A DNA stretch of 52,607 bases from Pseudomonadota bacterium (lineage in GTDB: Bacteria; Pseudomonadota; Gammaproteobacteria; Acidiferrobacterales; Acidiferrobacteraceae), in contig JAKARI010000018.1 in NCBI GenBank assembly GCA_021819245.1, positions 1 to 52,607 of the forward strand. Direction: 5' to 3'. The notes below the pieces were generated by a model. It had not been told where the DNA came from. It was given only the letters and a program-made list of their open reading frames with translations, and ran no database searches. The stretch's first letter is position 1; each line of letters starts with the position of its first letter. Of this stretch, positions 8,360 through 16,440 are shown piece by piece. A program made the position numbers and the translations under genes.

Positions 8360-9120
8360 GATGCCCCCCCGCTACCGGCCAGGCTCACGGCCAGCGACAC
8401 CAGGAACGCGACGCTGATCAGTGCCACACTCAGGGCGCCGATATCGGCCATAGGCTCGCCGTGGTAATCCCCAAACAGCAGGTCCTGAAAGAGTCGCCCG
8501 GCCGCCCATCCCCAGAGAAAGATGAGCGGTAGCCAAAACGGCAGCCACGCCAGGGGCACCGACTCAAGGCCCCGCCAGAGCATGAAGAATGCCGGAAATA
8601 CCGGCGTCACGGTCAGGGCCAGTACCGCGAGCACAAGACCGGCGGTCATGCGCGGCATGACCGCGATCAGGCCGCCCTGTAAGCCGATATAGGCGCCGCC
8701 CGCGCGCCGCGTGAGGGCCCCGGCCAGAAACAAGGCCACCGCGGCCGGCAGCCCCCAGCCAAGCGCCATCAGGCGCAGCACCGGGCCAGGCGACCCGGCC
8801 GCCCAGGCAAGCCACACCACCGCAAGCCCCGAACACAGCATAAGCCGTGTCCAGATACTCAACTCGCGGGCGCTCAACGCCCGCAGCGCATAAAGGAGCG
8901 CCGAGGCCGTCGCGAGCCCCATGATCCATGGCCTCAGTGAGAGGGGAGGAGGCGCGCCATGGAACGTCGCGGCAAGCAGCGTGATGCCGATCTGCGGCAC
9001 GATCAGGACCACAAGCGCCTGGGCCCCGGCCGGCAGCAGGGCCGCGGTCCTGTTAAAGACCCAGCTCAAGGGGAAGATCGGCACGAACACCGCGGCCAAG
9101 GCGAAGAGCGCTCTGTCCAT
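8350..9120 (-). CDS. Membrane protein between dabB and dabA (NuoL/DabB-like accessory)
   Basis: A 256-residue protein with about eight hydrophobic segments and no soluble domain. It begins MDRALFALAAVFVPIFPLSWVF and ends in a hydrophobic helix. ATG at 9120 follows the dabB stop by one base (TGA-C-ATG), and its 3' end overlaps dabA by 10 nt, so the three are co-translated. A membrane gene at this spot is, to my recollection, also present in the DAB2 locus of Halothiobacillus. The sequence resembles the terminal helices of Complex I antiporter-type subunits only loosely. An accessory subunit of the DAB complex is the natural inference. Confidence 0.75.
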   Translation of the reverse strand: MDRALFALAAVFVPIFPLSWVFNRTAALLPAGAQALVVLIVPQIGITLLAATFHGAPPPLSLRPWIMGLATASALLYALRALSARELSIWTRLMLCSGLAVVWLAWAAGSPGPVLRLMALGWGLPAAVALFLAGALTRRAGGAYIGLQGGLIAVMPRMTAGLVLAVLALTVTPVFPAFFMLWRGLESVPLAWLPFWLPLIFLWGWAAGRLFQDLLFGDYHGEPMADIGALSVALISVAFLVSLAVSLAGSGGASWY

Positions 9121-9121
9121 G

Positions 9122-10813
9122 TCAGCACCACCTGAGCCAGACATTGAGCCTGCGCGACCACTGCACGATGAGCTGGCTCGAGCGCTCATAGACGTCGGCG
9201 ACATACAGCTCGCGCGACAACAGCGCATAGACCCCGAGATAGACGCCGCGCCCGCGAGCGCCGAGCCGGCCTTCGAAATCAAACGACTCGGCGAAAAACG
9301 TCAGCGCCCATCCCCCCACGAACACCGCCGCAAGCAGCATGACCAGGGCATCGAACGACAGGCGGTGGATGCTGGCGGCCTGGTAGAGCCGGAGGCTCTC
9401 GTGTTCATCGGGGTAGAGGAGCTGCCCGAAATAATGGCTGATCAGGGTGTAGCCGATGACCACCACAACAAACGACGAGAGGATGCCGAGCATGAGCCGC
9501 CAGGGGTCCTGCTGCGACATCTTGTGGGCGGCAAACAGGGCCTGAGCCCCCGTCACCCACCCAAAGAACAGCAAGACCACGACCCCCTGCTCATAAAAGA
9601 GGTGCTCGGCCACGAAAAAATGCGACAGGCTCAATACCACCACCGGCACGAGCACCGTGAGGCTTGCGGCCACGAGCCACGGCAGGCGCGAGGGCTTCGC
9701 CGGACGCCGTTCCACCACCGAGGTATAGATCGGATCCGCGGGCACGCCGTCGTGCGCGCGCGCATCGCCTATGACATCCCCCGCGCCAAGAAACAGAGAG
9801 GCCTTGAAAAATCCATGGGCAATGAGGTGAAAGACCGCGAGCGGAAACGCCCCCAGGCCGCACTCCATGACCATAAACCCCATCTGTCCCATGGTCGAGT
9901 AGCCGAGCGATCGCTTGATGTCGTTTTGCATCAGCATGAGCCCGGAGCCTATGAGCGCGGTCATCAGGCCCACTCCGAACGTCCAGTGCAAGGCCCATCC
10001 GGCGTGCTCGAAAAGCGGCGCGAAGCGGTTGAAGAGAAACCCCCCGGCATTGACGATGCCGGCGTGCATCAGCGCCGACACCGGGGTCGGACCGTCCATG
10101 GTATACGGTAGCCAGATATGCAGCGGGAACTGCGCGGAGCGCGCGAAGGCCGCAAGCGCCAGCAGAAACCCCGTAAGCTCGGGCACCGGCATCCCCCACA
10201 GCTCCGTGCCCGGCGCCTTGTGAATGCGCGCGAAGATCACGGGCAGCGACACGCTATGATAGCTATGCACCAGGATCAGGGCCGCAAGCCACAGCGGCAG
10301 GTCCCCAAAGCGGTAGGTGATCTGCGTCCAGAAGGCATAGCGGCCGGCGGCCGGCCGCCTATGGTCATGCCCGAGAAGGAAATAGAGCACCACGCCCACC
10401 AGAAACCACGCCACAAGCAGGGTCACGAGATTGGCCGCCGACACCATGACAAGGATCACGCCCGTCATGAGATCGAGGAGCGCGAAAAACCGCGCATACC
10501 CCGGCTCCTCGGCCATGTAACGCACGGAATAGATGTGCACGATGAGACTGATGCCCGATACGAACGCCCAGAGTACGAGGCTCAAGGGATCGAGCCACAG
10601 GCTCCCGAACACCCCCCCTGTGTCTATGACCGCCATGCCCCCACCCATGAGGTAGCGCACAAGGAGTCCCGCCGCCAAGAGGAGCGAAAGGGTCAGGGCC
10701 GAGAGGCTCACACGGGCCGCGGCGCGGTGCGTGCCGCGCAAAAACACGAGTATGAAAAGCGCCGACGCCACCGGCAGGGCCGGCACCCACACCCCTAACG
10801 ATTCCACGTCCAT
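9122..10813 (-). CDS. dabB: DabB, proton-conducting antiporter-like membrane subunit
   Basis: A 563-residue NuoL/MrpA-family membrane protein. The family hallmark DGPTPVSALMHAGIVNAGGF is clear in the middle, after the half-channel region LVAWFLVGVVLYFLLGHD and before MLMQNDIKRSLGYSTMGQMGFM, the broken-helix lysine region. About 14 membrane segments are expected. In DAB complexes this subunit couples cation flow to CO2 hydration by DabA. Genomic context (cbbO upstream, dabA downstream) excludes a respiratory Complex I role. Confidence 0.92.
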   Translation of the reverse strand: MDVESLGVWVPALPVASALFILVFLRGTHRAAARVSLSALTLSLLLAAGLLVRYLMGGGMAVIDTGGVFGSLWLDPLSLVLWAFVSGISLIVHIYSVRYMAEEPGYARFFALLDLMTGVILVMVSAANLVTLLVAWFLVGVVLYFLLGHDHRRPAAGRYAFWTQITYRFGDLPLWLAALILVHSYHSVSLPVIFARIHKAPGTELWGMPVPELTGFLLALAAFARSAQFPLHIWLPYTMDGPTPVSALMHAGIVNAGGFLFNRFAPLFEHAGWALHWTFGVGLMTALIGSGLMLMQNDIKRSLGYSTMGQMGFMVMECGLGAFPLAVFHLIAHGFFKASLFLGAGDVIGDARAHDGVPADPIYTSVVERRPAKPSRLPWLVAASLTVLVPVVVLSLSHFFVAEHLFYEQGVVVLLFFGWVTGAQALFAAHKMSQQDPWRLMLGILSSFVVVVIGYTLISHYFGQLLYPDEHESLRLYQAASIHRLSFDALVMLLAAVFVGGWALTFFAESFDFEGRLGARGRGVYLGVYALLSRELYVADVYERSSQLIVQWSRRLNVWLRWC

Positions 10814-10828
10814 CCCCCTCGCATGCGC

Positions 10829-13183
10829 CTACTTCGTCATGGCAATATAGAGCTGCGGGAGTTTCTCCGGCAGCCGGTCCACATGATCCAGGACCAGGTA
10901 ATTGCGCGCCCCGAAGATGCGCGACACATACTCGTCGGCATACGGATCCAACGACAGGCAGAAGGTCCGTATGCCGTTACGCGCCAATTCCTCGACGGCC
11001 TTCTTGGCGTCAAAGCGCAGGTACTGGGGATCGCGGACGTCGTTGTCGGCGGGCTCGCCGTCGGTCAACAGAATGATCAGCTTTTTCTGGCTCGCGCGCC
11101 GCGCCATGAGCGCGCCTGCGTGGCGCAGCGCCGCCCCCATGCGCGTCGACAGCTGCCCGGTCATGCCGGCAAGGCGGGCCTTGACCTTGTCGTCATAAGG
11201 CCCGTCGAATTCCTTGAAACGGTAGAACTCCACGTCGTGACGCCCGTTGGAATCGAAACCGCAGAGCATGAACGGGTCGCCGATGCGATCCAGGGCCTGC
11301 GCGAGCAGGGCCGCGGCCTCGCGCGCGAGCTGCAGGACCGTGACATCGCCCTCGGCGCGCGAGCGCAGGGTGTCGTTGGTCGACTCCGACAGATCGATCA
11401 GGAGCATGACCGACAGATCGCGGATATGAAGCCTTGTGCGGATGCCGATGCGGGGATCGGGCTGCTGCCCCATGCGGATATCGGTGAGCGCCAGGACCGC
11501 GGCATTGATGTCGATGTCGTCGCCGTCTTCGACCTTGCGTTCGCGCACCACGCCCTGCGGCTGCACCGCCTCGATCAGCTTCTTTAAGCGCTGCACCAGC
11601 GGCTTTTGCTGCTCCAGAAAGCTATTGATGACCTCCGGATCCCCGGCCTTCGGCCGCTTCTCGTAGAGCGTCACCCAAAGCGGCCGCTCGAGCTGCGTCT
11701 GATAGTCCCATTCCGCATAGGTCATCGGCTGGGAGATCGGGGTCTTGCCCTCGCGCTCATTGAAGGTCGTGCCATCGTCGTCGTAGAGCTCAGTCGACAG
11801 GATCCACACCTCCTGGGCGTCGTCACCGGCGTTTTCGACGTCGACTGCGTTCAACATCTCCATGAGATTGACGTACTTGCGCACCTGCGGCTGGCCGCCG
11901 GCGAGCGGATCCCCCCACTCCGAGGCCCGCGGCGCGGTCCACAGATAGCGGTTGTCGTCGCGGTAGATGATGGCGCTACCCTCGGCGCTCGGCGAAAACG
12001 CCACGCCGGCCTCCTGGGCGCGCGCCGCCAGATCCTGCGCCGACTCGAGGAGGGGCGTGTAGCGGTCCCCGTCATCCTCCGGCAGGCGCGCAAACGCCGC
12101 GCGCGCGGCCGCGACCACCGGGTGATCGTCCTCGTACCCGGCATCGAGCAGCGCCGCCGCGCAGCGGTCGTGCAGCGCCGAAAGGTCCGGTGCCGCTGTC
12201 TTGTCGAGGGTCGCAGGCTGCGTCAAAAGCCCCCTCCATAGGGGATACAGACCCGGAAACGCCTGAATCGCCCGCCGCTCGATCCAGGCGTCCTCGAGCA
12301 GCCCGATCCAGGGGCGCACCGCGGGCGCGGCGAGCTCAAAACGCGCGTCGAAGCGCGAAAACACCACATGGGCGCTCGCATGCGCGGCGGATGCGCGGAA
12401 CACCTCGAGCGCCGCCGTCCGCTCCCCGCGGGCGTTTTCCCAATCGTCGAAGGCATCCGGGACGTATATGAAGTAGTCTTCGATGTAGGGCCGGTAGCCC
12501 GTGCGCGTCTCGAAGTCCCCGGAGGTCGGACGCAGAAAGAAATCCCGGCCCCACAGGGCGCGCAGATACATCACGAGCCGGCGCTGGATGTCGATGAACA
12601 GCACCCCGCGCCGCTCCTGTTGCATCACCGCCAGCGCCTGGGGGCTTGCGAGCCCGAAGAACTCGGCCTGGGCCGCAAAATCGTTGCGGTAGGCCGAGAC
12701 CCCCCACATCGCCCAGCGGCGCAGCCCGCCCAAGGTCATCTGATCGAGCAATATCTCGATCTTGCCCAGCATCGGCCGCACGCCCTGCGGGGCCTGCGCC
12801 AAAAGCTGGTCGATCAACACGAGATAGCCCCGGAAAAGACCGATCTCACCCAGACGCCGCGCCACCACGGGAGCGGTCGAGAAAAACAAAGACAGCACCT
12901 GGGCGCTCGTCTTTGAATACATGCGTATCGCAGTCGACAGCATCTCGAAGACCGCCTGTTCGCCGATCTCGCGCGCCACCTGGGGCGCGCTCTCGACGAA
13001 CGCCACCACGAGATCGCTGCCGCGCCCGAGGGCCTTTAAGCTCCCCGCGCCCTGCAGATAGGCCTCGAGCCCGCGCGCCGTAAACACGCGCGCCGCCTCG
13101 TGCCAATTCGCCTCCAGGACCTCTGCGGCATGTTCCCCGAGGTCCTCGAGCAGCTCCGGATAATCTGCCAACTGGACTGCCAT
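10829..13183 (-). CDS. cbbO: CbbO, von Willebrand A-domain Rubisco activase adaptor
   Basis: A 784-residue protein with a helical N-terminal region and a C-terminal VWA domain (from about residue 585). The metal-ion adhesion site is visible as LLIDLSEST (Asp597, Ser599, Ser601), with LLTDGEPADND later. CbbO bridges the CbbQ hexamer to Rubisco through this MIDAS site. Its stop lies 16 nt before the dabB start, and its start is 74 nt after the mcdB stop. Length matches the family (roughly 770-790). Confidence 0.92.
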   Translation of the reverse strand: MAVQLADYPELLEDLGEHAAEVLEANWHEAARVFTARGLEAYLQGAGSLKALGRGSDLVVAFVESAPQVAREIGEQAVFEMLSTAIRMYSKTSAQVLSLFFSTAPVVARRLGEIGLFRGYLVLIDQLLAQAPQGVRPMLGKIEILLDQMTLGGLRRWAMWGVSAYRNDFAAQAEFFGLASPQALAVMQQERRGVLFIDIQRRLVMYLRALWGRDFFLRPTSGDFETRTGYRPYIEDYFIYVPDAFDDWENARGERTAALEVFRASAAHASAHVVFSRFDARFELAAPAVRPWIGLLEDAWIERRAIQAFPGLYPLWRGLLTQPATLDKTAAPDLSALHDRCAAALLDAGYEDDHPVVAAARAAFARLPEDDGDRYTPLLESAQDLAARAQEAGVAFSPSAEGSAIIYRDDNRYLWTAPRASEWGDPLAGGQPQVRKYVNLMEMLNAVDVENAGDDAQEVWILSTELYDDDGTTFNEREGKTPISQPMTYAEWDYQTQLERPLWVTLYEKRPKAGDPEVINSFLEQQKPLVQRLKKLIEAVQPQGVVRERKVEDGDDIDINAAVLALTDIRMGQQPDPRIGIRTRLHIRDLSVMLLIDLSESTNDTLRSRAEGDVTVLQLAREAAALLAQALDRIGDPFMLCGFDSNGRHDVEFYRFKEFDGPYDDKVKARLAGMTGQLSTRMGAALRHAGALMARRASQKKLIILLTDGEPADNDVRDPQYLRFDAKKAVEELARNGIRTFCLSLDPYADEYVSRIFGARNYLVLDHVDRLPEKLPQLYIAMTK

Positions 13184-13257
13184 ACGCCCGCCACCGTGTC
13201 TGTTCGGTCATAGGCCTCGGTGGCGCGGCGCGCCACCCCCTTACCGCAAGGCCCCGC

Positions 13258-13452
13258 TCAGTCCGGCCAGACGCGCGGCGGATTCACGCCCCGCCCCCCG
13301 CCTGCGTTCAGATCCGCCTCATCGGCCGGCGTGGCCATGCCCTTGCCACCGGCGTCCGGGGCCGCGGGCCGCTCGGCCTCCGCGGGCTTCGTACCCGGGC
13401 GGCGCCGCTGGGTCTGAAGACTCGCGCTCAACTTATCTTCCAAGTTGCTCAT
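13258..13452 (-). CDS. mcdB: McdB, small disordered carboxysome-positioning adaptor
   Basis: A 64-residue protein with no hydrophobic core: a short N-terminal MSNLEDKLSASLQTQRRR segment followed by Ala/Pro/Gly-rich sequence. It ends VWPD; alpha-McdB proteins carry an invariant tryptophan near the C-terminus, and this is the only Trp here. Its ATG overlaps the mcdA stop (ATGA), the standard mcdAB arrangement. McdB loads onto carboxysomes and stimulates the McdA ATPase so that the organelles spread over the nucleoid. It is very short for the family. Confidence 0.8.
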   Translation of the reverse strand: MSNLEDKLSASLQTQRRRPGTKPAEAERPAAPDAGGKGMATPADEADLNAGGGRGVNPPRVWPD

Positions 13453-14072
13453 TTCAAGACCTCCTCGATGAGTCCTTCGATCTCTTCCCGCGCCCCCGCG
13501 GCCCGCTTGCCCATGTGATAGACGCTCAGGCCTTCGAGCGCCGCGCTGCGATAGATGGCGCGCCGGCCGACCCGGGCCGAGAGCACCGGCAGGCCGATGG
13601 CCGCGATCGCCGACTGCGAGGCCCGCGACAGGGCGCTGTGCGCCTCCATCTGGTTTAATACAAAATACCCGCGCAACCCCGGCCTCTGGTCCTGCAGACC
13701 CTTGAGAAGCTCGGCACTGCGCCGGCTCGCCCACAAATCGAGCGGCGATGGCAGCACCGGCAAAAGGACCACGTCCGTCTCCTCCAGGATCGCCTGAATC
13801 TCGTCGCCGTCTAGGCGCGGGGGGCAATCGTACACCCGGTAGTGGTGCTCGGGCGGCAGCCCCTGGCGCAGGCCCGTCCAGTCCGTGAGCGCGATGGCGT
13901 AATGCCCCTCGCTATCCGCCCAATTCGCCCAATCGCCGAGGCTGCCCTGGGGGTCGGCATCGACAAGGAGCGTGGGCGCGCGATGCGCAAGCCCCATCGC
14001 CAGGTTCCACGCGAGCGTGGTCTTGCCGCAACCGCCCTTGCTGTTATACAAAGCGATTCTCAGCGGCGCCAT
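13449..14072 (-). CDS. mcdA: McdA, ParA-type ATPase for carboxysome distribution
   Basis: A 207-residue ParA/MinD-type ATPase. The deviant Walker A is KGGCGKT at residues 12-18 with the signature lysine Lys12; the switch region TLLVDADPQGSLGDW follows. McdA forms ATP dimers on nucleoid DNA and positions carboxysomes with McdB. I start at MAPLRIALYN (14072) rather than at 14156, because ParA proteins begin just before the first beta strand and the upstream extension overlaps the acRAF gene. It overlaps mcdB by 4 nt. Confidence 0.9.
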   Translation of the reverse strand: MAPLRIALYNSKGGCGKTTLAWNLAMGLAHRAPTLLVDADPQGSLGDWANWADSEGHYAIALTDWTGLRQGLPPEHHYRVYDCPPRLDGDEIQAILEETDVVLLPVLPSPLDLWASRRSAELLKGLQDQRPGLRGYFVLNQMEAHSALSRASQSAIAAIGLPVLSARVGRRAIYRSAALEGLSVYHMGKRAAGAREEIEGLIEEVLK

Positions 14073-14079
14073 GGCGGAT

Positions 14080-14355
14080 TTAGCCCCGGATGCGCTGCGC
14101 GCAGGCGTCGGCCTCGCGCGCGAAATCCCGCAATCGGGGCCCGGCCTCATCGCCATCGAACGAAATGGTCACTACGACGTGCGTGCGGGCGAAATTGAGA
14201 TTTGGGTAATAACCGCTCGTCTCCGACAGCGCCGTAAGCCCATCGAGAAACCCGCGAGTCTGGGCATAGTCCGCGAAATCGAAGCGCTTGTTCCAGGCCG
14301 GCGGACGCTTCTGCTGCGTCCATCCTGGCAAAACCGCCGTATCATGGTCGTCCAT
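14080..14355 (-). CDS. acRAF, pterin dehydratase-like Rubisco assembly factor
   Basis: A 91-residue protein of the pterin-4a-carbinolamine dehydratase fold (PAWNKRFDFADYAQTRGFLDGLTAL, then YPNLNFARTHVVVTISFD). The canonical dehydratase motif with paired active-site histidines is altered (ARTHVVV keeps only one), which fits the carboxysomal acRAF group, reported as a Rubisco assembly factor without dehydratase activity. It sits between the bacterioferritin-like gene and mcdA, its usual place in alpha-carboxysome operons. Confidence 0.85.
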   Translation of the reverse strand: MDDHDTAVLPGWTQQKRPPAWNKRFDFADYAQTRGFLDGLTALSETSGYYPNLNFARTHVVVTISFDGDEAGPRLRDFAREADACAQRIRG

Positions 14356-14367
14356 ACCCCCCCCTTG

Positions 14368-14805
14368 TCACAGGCGTGGTGCAAGCGCCGCGCGCAACTC
14401 CCGCAGATGCCGCAGATGCTCCTCTTCGTCGGCCTTGAGGGCCGCGAAAAGTTCCGCGGCCTCGCGATCCCGCAGGCGCATGCTCACCGACGCGGCCTCG
14501 GCATAGAGGTTGACTGCCGCCTGCTCGAGATCGCAATCGCGCTCGAGCATCTCGTCGAGATCCCGCCCCGGCCGCGCCGCTCGCAAGGACCCGGCACAAG
14601 GCGCGATCCCGGCCATGAGCAACTGCCCGCTCAAGGCCTCGGCATGAGCGAGTTCCTCGCGGGCCTCGTCACGAAAACTCTGGGCCCAGTCCGCACGGCC
14701 CTGAAGCGTGCACACCGCCGCCTGCGCCACATACTGCTGCACGGCGCTGTATTCGTGATTGAGCGCCCGGGTGAGGAATCCCGTAACCCGCGGATGGCGA
14801 TGCAT
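14368..14805 (-). CDS. Bacterioferritin-like four-helix protein of carboxysome operon
   Basis: A 145-residue four-helix-bundle protein. Ferritin-type ligands are visible as NHEYSAVQQY in helix 1, EELAHAEAL in helix 2 and DEEEHLRHLRELR in helix 4. Bacterioferritin-like genes sit at this position in many proteobacterial alpha-carboxysome operons, but their role in the organelle is not settled. The protein is somewhat shorter than standard bacterioferritin (about 158) and has no obvious heme-binding Met. Immediately downstream, 12 nt away, is acRAF. Confidence 0.83.
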   Translation of the reverse strand: MHRHPRVTGFLTRALNHEYSAVQQYVAQAAVCTLQGRADWAQSFRDEAREELAHAEALSGQLLMAGIAPCAGSLRAARPGRDLDEMLERDCDLEQAAVNLYAEAASVSMRLRDREAAELFAALKADEEEHLRHLRELRAALAPRL

Positions 14806-14819
14806 GGCCGCCCCGCGCC

Positions 14820-15155
14820 TTAGCTCATGTTGCCCGTCACATCCCCATCGCGCCCGCCGCCGCTGCCGTCCGGCCGTGTCGGCAGGATGTGCTCCACCTC
14901 GGCGTGCACGCGCGCGATGATGTGGGCCGCCACCAGGCCGTCCCCCACCCGCTCGCAGGCATCGGCGCCGGCGCGCACCGCGGCGTTCACAGCCCCGGTC
15001 TCGCCGCGCACCAGCACCGTCACATAACCGCCGCCCACGAACTGGCGGCCGATCAAGCGCACCTCGGCGGCCTTGGTCATGGCGTCGGCCGCCTCGATGG
15101 CCGGCACCAGACCACGCGTCTCGATCATGCCTAAGGCTATACCCGTAAGCGCCAT
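14820..15155 (-). CDS. csoS1B: CsoS1B-like BMC-H shell protein with C-terminal tail
   Basis: A 111-residue BMC-domain hexamer protein (GIALGMIETRGLVPAIEAADAM, then the pore-lining loop of the family). It differs from its two neighbours by a 17-residue Gly/Asp-rich tail ending DVTGNMS, a length feature of CsoS1B. The start is set at 15155, since GAGGAG lies 7 nt before it; the ATG at 15161 is too close to that site. CsoS1 hexamers tile the flat facets of the carboxysome shell. Confidence 0.92.
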   Translation of the reverse strand: MALTGIALGMIETRGLVPAIEAADAMTKAAEVRLIGRQFVGGGYVTVLVRGETGAVNAAVRAGADACERVGDGLVAAHIIARVHAEVEHILPTRPDGSGGGRDGDVTGNMS

Positions 15156-15895
15156 CTGCATTCTCCTCGAAGATCTCGATCCATCGCTATCACCCCGTTA
15201 CGCCTTTCCATGCCGGTCGCAGATACCGCTCGGGCATCCGCCACCTTCCCCCGGCCCGTTTAGGCGCTCGGGGCCTTGGGCAGGATGTGCTCCACCTCGG
15301 AATGCACGCGCGCGATGATGTGGGCCGCCACCAGGCCGTCCCCCACCCGCTCGCAGGCATCGGCGCCGGCGCGCACCGCGGCGTTCACAGCCCCGGTCTC
15401 GCCGCGCACCAGCACCGTCACATAACCGCCGCCCACGAACTGGCGGCCGATCAAGCGCACCTCGGCGGCCTTGGTCATGGCGTCGGCCGCCTCGATGGCC
15501 GGCACCAGACCACGCGTCTCGATCATGCCCAATGCAATACCCGTCACGTCTGCCATTTTCCTGATCTCCTTCCTGTAAGCCGTTGAAAAGCCCGGACCGC
15601 GGCGCCTTAGGCGCTCGGGGCCTTGGGCAGGATGTGCTCCACCTCGGAATGCACGCGCGCGATGATGTGGGCCGCCACCAGGCCGTCCCCCACCCGCTCG
15701 CAGGCATCGGCGCCGGCGCGCACCGCGGCGTTCACAGCCCCGGTCTCGCCGCGCACCAGCACCGTCACATAACCGCCGCCCACGAACTGGCGGCCGATCA
15801 AGCGCACCTCGGCGGCCTTGCTCATGGCGTCGGCCGCCTCGATGGCCGGCACCAGACCACGCGTCTCGATCATGCCCAATGCAATACCCGTCACA
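14885..15895 (-). repeat. Three near-identical tandem copies of the csoS1 coding region
   Basis: Units of about 250 bp inside the three csoS1 genes (roughly 14890-15135, 15283-15530 and 15628-15875) are almost identical at the nucleotide level, including silent positions. Differences are confined to the ends, one Thr/Ser codon and the Ala/Ser codon near the C-terminus. The intergenic parts between copies do not match. Confidence 0.9.
15260..15556 (-). CDS. csoS1A: CsoS1 BMC-H carboxysome shell protein (second copy)
   Basis: A 98-residue BMC-domain protein starting MADVTGIALG and ending HILPKAPSA, the standard length of CsoS1A/CsoS1C. It forms hexamers whose small pores pass bicarbonate and other charged metabolites. 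It differs from the upstream copy at one residue (Thr for Ser in DAMTKAAE). The A/C naming is by position only. A longer in-frame extension upstream is not coding: it is the out-of-frame reading of the preceding copy. Confidence 0.93.
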   Translation of the reverse strand: MADVTGIALGMIETRGLVPAIEAADAMTKAAEVRLIGRQFVGGGYVTVLVRGETGAVNAAVRAGADACERVGDGLVAAHIIARVHSEVEHILPKAPSA

Positions 15896-15903
15896 TCTGC
15901 CAT
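15607..15903 (-). CDS. csoS1C: CsoS1 BMC-H carboxysome shell protein (first copy)
   Basis: A 98-residue BMC-domain shell protein, first of three in operon order and directly after csoS4B. The start is placed at 15903 (MADVTG), 6 nt behind a GGAGGG site; the ATG two codons earlier directly abuts that site. Function as for the neighbouring copy: main facet-forming hexamer. The gene has one distinguishing residue (DAMSKAAE). Confidence 0.93.
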   Translation of the reverse strand: MADVTGIALGMIETRGLVPAIEAADAMSKAAEVRLIGRQFVGGGYVTVLVRGETGAVNAAVRAGADACERVGDGLVAAHIIARVHSEVEHILPKAPSA

Positions 15904-15941
15904 TTCCATCCCTCCATACAGACCCTAACCCAAAACCCGCC

Positions 15942-16187
15942 TTACGGCTCCCAAAAATCGATGATCCCGCCGATGGTGAGATCGGTGTGGACCCCGAAAT
16001 CCCCTTGCGCATAGCGCGCCGCCGACCCCGCCACGGTAAACACCCACTTGCCGGGCGGTACCCCCACGGGATCGGTGGCCACGCTCAACTTTCCGGCCCC
16101 ATCGACAAGCACCCGCAACGATGCCTGCTTGAGGCCCGGCCCGCGCCGTGTCACCACGAGATCCGACACTACGCGCATGATCTCCAT
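15942..16187 (-). CDS. csoS4B: CsoS4B pentameric vertex protein
   Basis: An 81-residue EutN/CcmL-family (BMC-P) protein starting MEIMRVVSDLVVTRR and ending LTIGGIIDFWEP. Pentamers of this family cap the 12 vertices of the carboxysome shell. It begins one base after the csoS4A stop and ends 38 nt before csoS1. Compared with CsoS4A it shares the overall pattern (KIMRV-like start, GKWV, GSAAR, DLTI.GIID) at moderate identity. Confidence 0.93.
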   Translation of the reverse strand: MEIMRVVSDLVVTRRGPGLKQASLRVLVDGAGKLSVATDPVGVPPGKWVFTVAGSAARYAQGDFGVHTDLTIGGIIDFWEP

Positions 16188-16188
16188 C

Positions 16189-16440
16189 TCACTCCGGGCT
16201 CCAGTTGTCGATGATCCCGATGATGGTGAGATCCGAGGGATACTCCTTGCTGCCGGCCGCCTCGCGCGCCGCCGACGACCCCACGCAGATCACCCAATCC
16301 CCGGGGATGCAACCCACCGCGTCCACCGCCACCGAGCGCGGACCACCTTCCTTTTCCTGCACCACGAGAAGCGGTCTATGCCCCATCTCGCCTATGCGGT
16401 TGGTGGACACCAAGGTCTTTTCCACCCGCATGATCTTCAT
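16189..16440 (-). CDS. csoS4A: CsoS4A pentameric vertex protein
   Basis: An 83-residue BMC-P vertex protein starting MKIMRVEKTLVSTNR, with VDAVGCIPGDWVICVGSSAAR in the middle and DLTIIGIIDNWS at the end, all hallmarks of CsoS4A. It overlaps the csoSCA stop by 4 nt (ATGA). Two CsoS4 paralogs are normal for alpha-carboxysomes and seal the shell against CO2 leakage. Confidence 0.94.
   Translation of the reverse strand: MKIMRVEKTLVSTNRIGEMGHRPLLVVQEKEGGPRSVAVDAVGCIPGDWVICVGSSAAREAAGSKEYPSDLTIIGIIDNWSPE

Noticed and set aside
6620-8467. A 615-codon open frame on the plus strand
   Set aside because: It is antisense to dabA. Long antisense frames are expected in GC-rich genes, and it has no motif or ribosome site.
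9122-10813. Respiratory Complex I NuoL subunit
   Set aside because: No other nuo genes are present; the gene lies between cbbO and dabA, and fits DabB.
15260-16012. A 250-codon frame that looks like a fused double CsoS1
   Set aside because: Only the last 98 codons are a BMC protein. The earlier part is the preceding csoS1 copy read out of frame.
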